From Chara braunii (taxonomy: Eukaryota; Streptophyta; Charophyceae; Charales; Characeae), in the NCBI GenBank assembly GCA_003427395.1, contig BFEA01000065.1, positions 2,479,839-2,507,299 on the forward strand: a stretch of DNA of 27,461 bases, read 5' to 3'. Numbering within the stretch: position 1 is the stretch's first letter; each line of letters opens with the position of its first letter. Position numbers and translations under genes: made by a program. A model generated the notes under the pieces. The model was not told the DNA's origin. It ran no database searches and was given only the letters and a program-made list of their open reading frames with translations. Below are positions 19,639 through 27,461 of the stretch, piece by piece.

Positions 19639-20540
19639 TCAAGGCCTTGCATACAAACTTTCTCTATCTCTCTCCCCGTCTCTACCTCTCTCTCGGGTTG
19701 GTGCAATGAACTCCAAGTTGAAATCGTCATCTGTAATAATTATGTTATTTGCCCCACTCCTCTTGATAGAAGGCAGGTCAACCCGAAATAATGTAACGGC
19801 CCTGTCAGAAACAGATACAGCGCGGTCCAGCTTGAAAATCGAAAAACTCATGACTGTGTCGTGGTTACGGACTGGTGAAGCGATGTCCTGCTTTATACAT
19901 GCTAATTTTTGTATCTGGTCTGCCTCTTTACTGGTCTTCGCTGTCTGCTCGACTTCACATTGAAGAACCATTTCTGCGAACGCAAGTTGCTGCAACGTCA
20001 CGCCGAGGTTCGTGTCATCCCTCCTCATCTGGAAAACCTTAGTGAGTGTTGTTTTGACGGAAGGTGCGCCCCAAGGATCGTTGCCACTCCGTCTCCATGT
20101 TTTGTCCTCCTTCATCTTTGCTCGCATCTTGTTGCGAGTAGGGAGCTAGTGATCCATTTGTTGTGATCGGACAAGCGGGAGGTCTTTCTCTGCCCAAAAC
20201 CAATGCTTTAATTGTCATGTGATCTTTCCACACAATGTTGTCATCACCCTGTTGCACTCCCCTATCACCGCTCGGATTCCGCTCTCCGTTACATGCGATC
20301 GCAGTCCTTCCTCTGCGTTTTCCCCTATTAACTTCGTTGTTGCTTGCAATGTCGTAAAAAAATCGTCCTCCGTCGGGTACAACGTTACATCCTTTGCAGC
20401 GGAAAACGCAAAGACTTTTGCAACTGAACGGAACAGTCTGTCCTTCATTTTTTTCGTGAACGCACCGCTTTGTTGGTCAGTTTTTTGCTCTCATTCCCTA
20501 CTTGCGCATGTTTTTCTTTGCAAAATCGTGACATATGGTG
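19639..20540 (-). pseudogene. Unrecognised transposon gene, exon 2 homologue, three in-frame stops (copy B)
   Basis: One minus-strand frame aligns with exon 2 of copy A from the region before MKDRLFRSVAK down to the common end ARP. The stop codon is at the same place (TGA here, TAG in A). The last 162 codons match copy A without an indel. Breaks are TGA 20491-20493 (GGA in A), TGA 20215-20217 (TGG in A) and TAG 20146-20148 (CAG in A). Copy A's own TGA is a sense Gly codon here. The acceptor AG seen in A at 2964-2965 is lost. No known domain is recognised. Confidence 0.75.
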
Positions 20541-21005
20541 GGAAACACATTAGAACAGAAAAATAATACTAACAAGCCGAAATATTGTCTCTGGTTTGGT
20601 ACATGTTAAATCAACAATTCAATTGAAAAAGTACAATACCTTCGTTGCATCATCGATACGCGAGCATATTTTTGGACTTGTCACTGCGACTTCCTGCCTG
20701 TTGAGCAACACTGGCAGAGTTTGCCTACCTTCTTGCGTTCCATTCTCCTTCTACACTAGTTGTCTATCATTTGAGAGCGTGTCACATGCACCTCCCTCCC
20801 TTCTGCGTTTCTTTTCGCTTCTGCATCTCGTTCTCTCGGGAAATTGTGACATCTCTCTCTCATCTGCCTCCCCTCCCTTTTCCTAACCTTTTTTGTTTTC
20901 GAAAAAAAAAAAAAAAGGAGAAGAAAAAGGGGGGGGCGGGGGAAGCGGGTAGAAGGATGGAGACACCTGAACAGTACCTTATCAAGTAACTGGTCTCCTC
21001 CCCGC

Positions 21006-21010
<5 letters not shown>
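20541..21010 (-). other. Copy B upstream region, possible exon 1 remnant
   Basis: On the minus strand, ATGGAACGCAAGAAG|GTAGGC places a donor-like GT at 20728, matching copy A's donor in position. Upstream lies a purine-rich, Lys/Glu/Arg-coding stretch (about 20890-20745) that could be what is left of exon 1. The acidic tract of copy A is not evident. An A run and G run occur at 20900-20940. Confidence 0.35.

Positions 21011-21059
<49 letters not shown>
21011..21059. repeat. (CT)n microsatellite
   Basis: A pure CT run, fifth of this kind in the window. Confidence 0.95.
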
Positions 21060-21060
<1 letters not shown>

Positions 21061-21479
21061 AAAAACGTTTCTGCAGATTTTCTAGTCTGTCTGAAGGTCG
21101 CACATACGTGAAGACCGCAAGCATAGGGAGGTGATGATGGGGACGCGAAGTACAAACGAGATGGTAAAAACAGAGAGGGTGTAGATGAACACAACGAAAA
21201 ACATCAAGGAACGTCAACAACAATGAGGTAAAAGTGGTGTGAGGACAACCAGGTACCGGTAGATTAAAAAAAAAATGAGGCCCAACCTAGACTCCGCAAG
21301 TGCATGCCTTGGAAAAAAAATACCTGCTATAGCACACAAACAAAACAGTACTAGAGGCACTATAGGCCGAATCACGAAAAAAAACGGCAGGCCAAAATGA
21401 AGAGGCACCCTAATGGCACTGGACCCCAACGAAAAAGGTAACGGTCGTATACGGCAGGTCGAGGGAGGGGGGATGAGGC

Positions 21480-21516
21480 GGGGGGGGGGGGGGGGGGGGG
21501 GGGGGAAAAAAAAAAA

Positions 21517-21554
<38 letters not shown>

Positions 21555-21570
21555 AAGGAAAAAAAAAACG
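21480..21570 (+). repeat. Long G homopolymers split by A run
   Basis: G26 (21480-21505), A11 (21506-21516) and G37 (21517-21553), then A-rich sequence. It is purine-only over about 90 bp on the plus strand, so G-quadruplex or triplex structures are possible. It could also be a sequencing or assembly artefact, since such runs are rarely read correctly. Pro-rich frames on the minus strand are shadows. Confidence 0.85.
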
Positions 21571-21696
21571 AGTTATGGGGGGTTGAGGGGGAGGCAAAAA
21601 AAAAAGGACTCGAACACAATCAATGAAAAAAAAGAGTTTTTTGGGGGGGGGAACATAGCCTCGATGAGACCATGTAATCATCGCTCGAGAAAGTTT

Positions 21697-22412
21697 TTAG
21701 TCATGGACTACGTAGGACGTAGGGATCGCTCTTTGCAGCACGGATTGCAGAAAAATAAATGAGGACAAGCCACCACAAGACACGCGGGATTGTACATCCT
21801 GTCGTGGAGCAATGAGGGGAAGTTGATATGCCGAGCACCAAACATTATACGAAGAATCATGTCGACCACGCTTCGTCATCGCACTGACAAATACAACCGG
21901 GGGGCGGGTCGTGAAAATATAAAATCGAAATTGCAAGAAGCCCAACGCCACAGGTTGTGCGAACTGTTGACCGTTCTCAGCACGGACGTGCGACTGGTGG
22001 CCAAACTTGCTAACCCCCCCCCCCCATCTTATCTTCAAATTTGTGCTCGCAATACTTGGAACAGTTGTTCAAGGAATGCACTGTCATCATATGACGACAA
22101 TGACAGCTTGAAAATGAGATCGCGTCCAAACCTTGATACGCAATCGCTCATGACCCACATTGGGAGCGCAACGTCCGACCACGAAATTGCGTTGGTTATT
22201 CTATACCGGAAAAATTTTGTGTCGGTTTCGTTATCATCAGCAGGTTCAACATCGTCTTCACTACCAAAAAAACTCAGCGAGGTCGGCCGCCATAGGAGGG
22301 TTTCGTCCTTGCTTTTCCATGCCTGCCACATTGATTTTGACAAAAGCGGTTTTTTTTTTTTTTTTTGGTCATGGGAGCCAGGTTTCGACACTCGTGCATC
22401 AGAATTAGCCAT
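21697..22412 (-). other. Unassigned minus-strand coding-like region, interrupted at a C tract
   Basis: Two minus-strand frames (22412-22035 and 22038-21697) meet at a run of C (about 22013-22025), where a length change would shift the frame. Residue composition is protein-like, with FRYRITNAISWSDVALPMW and FLEQLFQVLRAQI. It lies upstream of copy B in its direction, so it may be another part of that element. I recognise no family. Competing frames on the plus strand are of similar length, so coding is not established. Confidence 0.25.
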
Positions 22413-22777
22413 TTATTAATAGAGTCGACATCACTTCTGTCTACCACACAACATTTTCGCGATCCAAGAATGAATGTCGCAAAAACGTCAAGGGTCACTA
22501 CTGCGGGTCAACCTGCACCCAACTACCGCCGTTTGCCACAACAGATCCACGCACTTGTAAACTCTCTTCCCAGGGACAAACCACCAACCTTTAAGTGCAA
22601 GACGTGTTGGAAACATGTTGAAAGCATGTCGGCCTCACGTTGACAAACGGTTGGAAACATGCGTCCGACCCGTCTAAACGATTGGCCGCATCAATTCACC
22701 CTCTTCATACGTTGGTTCCAACTTGTGGGCAAGTTTAAACCATGATGAAAATTTCCCACAATTGTTTTGTTGAACTT
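22413..22777. other. Element-like fragments, no gene
   Basis: GGTCACTACTGCGGGT at 22493-22508 is a lone arm of the 72-bp module, without a partner 72 bp away. ACATGTTGAAAGCATGT and GGTTGGAAACATGCG near 22610-22665 resemble the minisatellite of copies A and B. These may be remnants of a third copy. Confidence 0.45.
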
Positions 22778-23085
22778 GGATTCAGCCTCCAGAAGCCTAA
22801 ATATAATACAACAAAACTGTATTCAGCCTCCTGAAGCCTAAATAAAACAACATCAGCAATATTGGATTTAACTTCAGCAACCTCAACATAAATACAATGA
22901 AATTAGATTCAGCCTCCAGAAGCCTAAATATAAACACAATAAAACTGGATTCAGCCTCTAGAAGCCTAAAACTTAACAATTTTCTACTCATAAATTGGAA
23001 TATTACCAGATTTCGCCCCTGGCAAGTCTAAAAATGAAAACTTGGACCCAGATTCCGCCCCTGGTAAGCCTAAAATCGACAACCT
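22778..23085. repeat. About 42-bp repeat array, seven units
   Basis: Units with GGATTCAGCCTCCAGAAGCC, then an AT-rich stretch, begin at 22778, 22819, 22864 (diverged), 22905 and 22947. Two further units with a variant core GATTTCGCCCCTGGCAAG begin near 23009 and 23050. Spacing is 41-45 bp, with one gap of 62. The core holds the short inverted pair GGCTTC/GAAGCC when read across strands. Open frames on the minus strand mirror a 14-residue repeat and are incidental. Confidence 0.8.
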
Positions 23086-23293
23086 CAAAGTTGATACTGC
23101 AATAGAACAACATGTCGGAAGTTGTTCAGATAAGTCTGAACGAACCATCAAGAGAGCAACCATTCATTCAAAGATCATCGTCCAAGTTTTGAGCCTATTC
23201 CAACATCAGAGTTGTCGGCTGCAATTTATGAAACGTCTCTTTCGTCATCTTATCATGAACCACAATTTATTTCTCCTCCAGCACTCCCTTCCA
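23086..23293. other. Between 42-bp array and LINE
   Basis: Pyrimidine-rich toward the LINE end. No poly(A) tail or LINE 3' end signal is visible. Nothing else is identified. Confidence 0.4.
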
Positions 23294-24381
23294 TCATTTC
23301 TCTTTTTCCTCTTGCATTTTATCCCATTCAACCATTCTCCTCTCTCTCTCTGCTACCCATGCGAGAACTGAGATTGGATGACCTTCCATTTTTTCCTCCG
23401 CCTCATCTACTCTCCTTCTGCATTCCACCTCTTTCTTGTTCCTGGACTTTGCTAGGATTCTTGAGCTGACTTCCATGACTTTAGAGACGATGTTAATGCC
23501 GCTGTCCACCCAATCCAGTGTTGTTTCAAAGTGTTGGCGCGTCGATTCCCAACTGGTCCCATGCCGCTAAACCCATTCCCTGATCCCAGGATCTTCCAAG
23601 TTTTGAGAATTAAGTCTGAAAAAACCCTTCCCTCTCTCCACGCCAGCCTGTAGTTTGATGTTTGCTATCACCGGTTTGTGGTCCAACATCGGGTTTGCCA
23701 CCTGCTGGACCTCCAACACCCCTTCCAGTACTGTGTCTTCCACTAGGAAGTAGTCCAATCTGCGTCTCGTCACTGTTTGTCTTTCTCTTTGTATGTGGGA
23801 GGTCCACGTGTATCCTGGCTCTTCCGGTGTCAGGCTCCTGAACGGATCTAAGAGGGCCAGCACCTCAGAAGTTTCCAACAGCGCTCTCACGTCCTGTCTG
23901 TCAACGTATCGTAAGCCCGGGCACAGGGCCTCATCCAGCGACAAATCTCAGTCTCCCCCTATCACGATTTTTCCCACCTTTGGCGTGTTGCTGATTAGTT
24001 TCTTGAAGAAGCTTGCTCTGTCCCCCACCTGCGTCGGTACGTACACCATCATCAGCAATCACTCGTCGGACCCCACCACCAATCTCACCCAGGTCCATTT
24101 GCTCCAGATATCCACTTCAGTTTCTAAATTCTGCCTTGTATGTCTCTGTGAATCAGAATCCCCACGCCCCCTTTTGTGCCCTGTGTCGGGGCCCACACTT
24201 GTGGGCCATCCCACCACGTACCCAGTTCCTTCAGTTTCTCTTCATTCAATTTTGTCTCTTGGATCATTAGGCATTTGACACCCCACTCGTGCAACCAACT
24301 CTTCACCCTCCCCCTTTTCTCTCTTCCTCCTGTGTCTCCCAATCCCCTGACATTCCATGTTGCTATTTTGGCTCTATCCAT
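23294..24381 (-). pseudogene. LINE ORF2 amino-terminal part: AP endonuclease and linker
   Basis: Starts MDRAKIATWNVRGLGD, where Asn of TWN is a conserved catalytic residue. IQETKL carries the metal-binding Glu. A one-base shift near 24127 leads to WSKWTWVRLVVGSDE, then VYVPTQ. GGD keeps its Asp, but the Asn expected two residues later is Asp. RLDYFLV and LDHKPV supply the last catalytic Asp-His pair. Stops: TGA 24059-24061 (Trp expected, DEW), TGA 23948-23950 just after GGD, and TAG 23567-23569. After the endonuclease, one frame continues as the charged helical linker typical of L1 ORF2 (to 23294). The enzyme would nick target DNA for target-primed reverse transcription. The frame at 24567-24382 upstream of ATG 24381 is also open but lacks family sequence. 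Confidence 0.88.
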
Positions 24382-24745
24382 CAGCTGTAGTGTCCTCCGC
24401 TTGCTGTTGGATGCGGGCTGTTTCAAGATGCAAATTCCTGGCTTCCTCCAGCAGGCTAGGTGCGACTTTATTGGTACTTCTGGAGCTGCCTCTCGAGCTA
24501 CCGCCAGGAAATAAATCTCGCCATTGGCCATTGTACACAGCAGCGGGATCAGACGGCGTTTGGCCACCTCCGCTTGGCTCCTGTGTGCCGTGTCTGCTCT
24601 TCGATCCCTCTCTGATCTTCTTGCGTTTGTGTCCCTCTCTCCTGCCTATTTTCTAGAGTTCGCTGAGCTTTCCATTGATCTTTCCATGTTCGTTGCGGAC
24701 CCTGATCTTACCCCCCTCTCTTCTGAGTTATCTTCGCCCAACCAT

Positions 24746-26557
24746 TCACTTCCCATCCTTATCCTCGATTGAGAAGATGTCGGAGTTTTTCACATGAATG
24801 GTTGGGCCTCTACTTCTCGCACTTTCCCGGATGTATTTCCGATCTGTCTTATCTGCCATTGTGCTTCTTCTTCCCTCTGATCCCTGTCTCCCCATCTTCC
24901 TGTTCCTTGCCCAAGATCCTCGGTTCCCCTTGTACCTCCCAATCTCTCTGCTCTGCCTCTTTCCTCTCTCCAACTCCTTCCTCTCGATTCCCTTGTTTCC
25001 TCCTCCCTCCATCTTCTCCACTCCCCCGCTCTTCTTCTCATTCCCATGCCATTTGCCCCCTACCTTTCCCTGCCCAGTGAAGTTTGATGCAGAGTTTGTA
25101 ATCCTGCCTCTCGCTTCAGACCATGAAGGGACATGTCTCTCCACTCTAGCGGGCCAACTGGATAGTGTGTTTGTGGACAGCTTAGGTGTCGTGGGCCCTG
25201 GGGGGGTGGTGGGCCCTGTTGATTATGCTAATAGTCTAACCGATATGTGTGACAATAGTCTTCATGGCTCTGGTGATCCCACCTTGTTTGGGATCCTGGC
25301 CTTCCACCTCTTACTACCAGGTTTGAATGTATAGCAGATCCCCCCTCTCTCGGGTCCTGCAGCTCCCCCCTCCAGCCTTCTTGGCCTCTCCATAGGTTTG
25401 CCGGGAGTTGTAGGGGCTGGTCTTCCACGATGGCTGGTTGTCTAGCTTCCCACCTTCGACTGCGCCACGGGGCCAATTCTTGGACCATCGATGGTCCTTC
25501 CCTTCTCCCCTCGCTATTCATTGAGCTTGATCTACCTCCTTCCCTCTCCTATGTGGCCATGTGCTAGCTCTGGGCTCGGGATCCTCTGACTTCCTCCTAG
25601 TGCTCCGCACTCTTCCATCTTCCTGTTGACACTGCTGCTCTCGATTGGTTGAGTACAAATTGTAAAAATCTTTCTTTGTGTCCTCCTTGTCTCGGAACAC
25701 CCAACCTTCTTCTCTCTTCTTCCTGTCGATTCCTAGGACAATTATCTTCTGTGTGAAAGTACCAGCGACACCTACGGCAGTAATCCGTATACGGAGTCAC
25801 AATATCCACGTTCCAGCGTTCTCCTGCAGGCCCTTCGATCCACAGCTCGTCGTCCACCTCGTACCTTGCACTGGGGTCCATGTCCATTTTTACGTTCATC
25901 AGCTTCGAACGGGACCTATCGTACTCCGGTGGGTGTACTTGGAGAACTTCACCGAACATACTTCTTACTGCTAATTTGAGGTAGTAGTATGCGTCTAGAG
26001 GCACCCTCAACGCTATAATCCAGAAGTTTATTGACGTTTCTCGGAGGCGTATCTCCTTCAATTCATTGCGGGTCATGCATGACTTGCAGATTGTGGTATA
26101 TTCTTCATCTGCCAATCGCAGTCTGATTTATCCCTGATTTATCAGCCATTGGGTTATCTCCTTGGCGTTGGTCATGTAGGAAACCACGTTTGCTCCTTCG
26201 AAACTGATCCGCCCCCTCCGAATTAAATCATCTCCGGGTCATCCAGCCGTCCTCGTATGCCTGATTAAAAAAAAAATTACCGCTCTCGACAACTGCTTTG
26301 CCTCGTCCTGATAGATTAAAATTACTGTTCGTTCTTTTTAACCACTGTTTTTTTATTTCCTCCACTGCTCCGTTTACCACATATCTCCTCCCTTGCTCAT
26401 CTTCCACCGCTTCTCCTAAGTCTAGGTCGTCAGGGCATATCCCTTCATCGTAGCATCTCTCCACCGAATCCCGTACTCTGTCTTCCTCCCCTCTCGGATC
26501 CGCCGACATCGGTGGTCGTTGACGTCCCTGGCTACCTTGGGCTTGACGAGCGGTCAT
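24746..26557 (-). pseudogene. LINE ORF1 (DUF4283-like and CCHC knuckle), frameshifted
   Basis: The ATG at 26557 opens a charged amino-terminus (SADPRGEEDRVRD). A shift at about 26235 leads to RRGRISFEGANVVSYMTNAKE, and TAA 26128-26130 breaks the frame. The conserved part then reads SINFWIIALRVPLDAYYYLKL to DMDPSARYEVDDELWIEG, as in plant L1 ORF1 proteins with a DUF4283-like domain. It is followed by an intact CX2CX4HX4C knuckle YCRRCRWYFHTEDNC (about 25785-25740). Another shift near 25700 fits better to FRDKEDTKKDFYNLYSTN. The basic carboxy-terminal part (25144-24746) is rich in Lys, Arg and Gly. ORF1 coats LINE RNA. Frames in the pieces 25518-24746 are assigned by composition only. Confidence 0.75.
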
Positions 26558-27396
26558 CGTGTCCCTGCTGGCTTTTCTGCGGCTAGACCCTCTATTAACT
26601 TTCGTCGGTCCCTGCTTCGCAGGGAATCTCGCAGCACAAGACGATGAGTATCATTTATCCGTTCGATTCTCGTCGCTCAGTCGTCTCTCAGCCCACCTTT
26701 CGACTCTTGTAACTCAGTCGTCATTCTTCGCGAATCAATGCGCCGAGCTATCCCACGAAGCAGAGCAAGTAAAGTTCTAATATGGAGCATGAGGAATCTT
26801 AAAGACACTTATATCTGGGGAGATTCAACATGAGAGATCAAGAGAGGGTCGAAGATAAGAGGAACGAGTGAAAGACATAAAGAAAACTTGACCGGCACAG
26901 AAGGCGCCGTTACTTGAGAGTCGCAGCGCGGGATGTTTCTCAAAGAGTTAGGAAACGAGAGGAAAGAGAGATGAATAGCTTTGTTGGACACGAAAACTTG
27001 CCATTGCGTGAGTGTTGCGTGCGGCGAACAGGCGTCAGGTCGACGGCCGGTTTACCCTGTCGCGCCCCTGGGCCAAAACATATTTTCGGCAGGCCCTTGT
27101 CGGTAGTGGCCGCAACTTTCCAGGACGCCCTCCTTGGACTGGCGGCCCCATTTCTATCGGGCCCTGTGCCATATGCCCTCATGAGGGTTTGCCGTCTTTC
27201 TGCAATGCCCCCGCAGTGGTGAGGCGCCAGAAATTTGAATTCGATTTGAAATTGCGTCCTTCTTGACGTGGCCACTACGTTGTTGTCGACGCGCCGCCGC
27301 CGAGAAGCTGCTGCATTCCACGGTGAGTGTCACTCACCTTCTTCGTTCTCCCTGTACTCCATCTCCTCGTTCTTCATATCTTTCGCTTCCCTGCGA
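26558..27396. other. LINE upstream region or unassigned GC-rich DNA
   Basis: About 840 bp upstream of ORF1 on the LINE strand. The part 27000-27310 is GC- and CpG-rich, which would suit a LINE internal promoter. Equally, a plus-strand donor-like CACG|GTGAGT near 27320 could mark a first exon of something to the right. No frame has family features. Confidence 0.35.

Positions 27397-27400
<4 letters not shown>

Positions 27401-27461
<61 letters not shown>
27401..27461. repeat. (GT)n then (GA)n microsatellite
   Basis: A GT run to about 27427 passes directly into a GA run that continues to the window edge. Confidence 0.95.

Larger units (their letters stand above)
18350..20740 (-). mobile_element. 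Composite element, copy B (second gene and 3' region)
   Basis: Minus-strand counterpart of 2760-5430. Landmarks read 5' to 3' on the minus strand: donor GT at 20728, second gene (20540-19639), T/CT tract, 72-bp module (19253-19182), CATAGTGTATCG (18965-18955), minisatellite remnant (about 18640-18560), CTTCTGGTGG (18510-18501) and ATCCTGTCAG (about 18424). Compared with copy A it has one 72-bp module instead of four, about 150 bp more around 18800-18950, and no Ulp1 gene that I can detect upstream. Confidence 0.65.
23294..26557 (-). mobile_element. L1-like LINE, 5' half present, reverse transcriptase absent
   Basis: On the minus strand: ORF1 with a nucleic-acid-binding domain and zinc knuckle (26557-24746), then ORF2 starting at ATG 24381 with an AP-type endonuclease and the helical linker that precedes reverse transcriptase, ending at 23294. 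No reverse transcriptase motif follows toward lower coordinates. Each part has stops or frameshifts. The layout is that of plant L1 elements. Confidence 0.85.

Noticed and set aside
21214-21681. Pro/Phe-rich protein on the minus strand
   Set aside because: It is the translation of G and A homopolymers.
27000-27330. Host gene promoter or first exon in the GC-rich block
   Set aside because: Only a donor-like GTGAGT and base composition support it. It is equally likely to be LINE upstream sequence, so it is listed as unassigned.

Overview
The window reads as transposon-dense intergenic DNA of a eukaryote. I see no host gene, tRNA or rRNA gene that I can defend. It holds a Ty3/gypsy LTR element with a plant-type tRNA-Asp primer site, an L1-like LINE with a plant-style ORF1, a DNA-transposon-like element carrying a Ulp1 (C48) protease, probable spliceosomal introns, and very long CT/GA microsatellites. 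Together these suggest a large streptophyte genome. A charophyte such as Chara is my best guess, but this is inference from repeat style and was not tested by any search.

Layout. (1) 1-5430, plus strand: copy A of a composite element. It has a Ulp1-like protease gene broken by one TGA (260-1489) and a second, unrecognised gene of two exons broken by one TGA (about 2213-3864). Its 3' region is made of 72-bp palindromic modules in a 167-bp tandem array, a CT tract and a CAACAAGTTTT-type minisatellite. (2) 5430-9460: non-coding, repeat-structured DNA. It contains a CTG/CAG-rich block, a family of hairpins with one shared 20-nt loop and copy-specific complementary arms (7250-7966), and an array of alternating A/B 120-bp units (8255-8825). 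(3) 9459-15780, plus strand: a Ty3/gypsy element inserted at an AT microsatellite, with a 5' LTR, primer-binding site, gag, protease, reverse transcriptase and RNase H. All coding parts are broken by stops and frameshifts. (4) 15745-18000, minus strand: the integrase of such an element, inverted, followed downstream by a gag-like ORF behind a probable intron. (5) 18350-20740, minus strand: copy B of the second gene and 3' region of the element in (1), colinear with copy A but with its own lesions. (6) 20740-22780: low-complexity DNA with very long G/A homopolymers and an unassigned ORF. (7) 22778-23090: a 42-bp repeat array. (8) 23294-26557, minus strand: an L1-like LINE with ORF1 and endonuclease but no reverse transcriptase. 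(9) 26560-27461: LINE upstream or unassigned GC-rich DNA ending in GT/GA microsatellites.

How the parts relate. The two copies of the composite element can be compared by eye inside this window. They share codon-length-preserving homology over an unrecognised protein, and each has nonsense codons at different places, so the ancestral gene was open. Most lesions in all families are codons one C-to-T (or G-to-A) step from a sense codon expected there, such as TGG, CAG, CAA or CGA. This fits deamination of methylated cytosine in silenced transposons. The least explained signals are the hairpin family at 7250-7966 and the fixed-length 72-bp palindromic modules.
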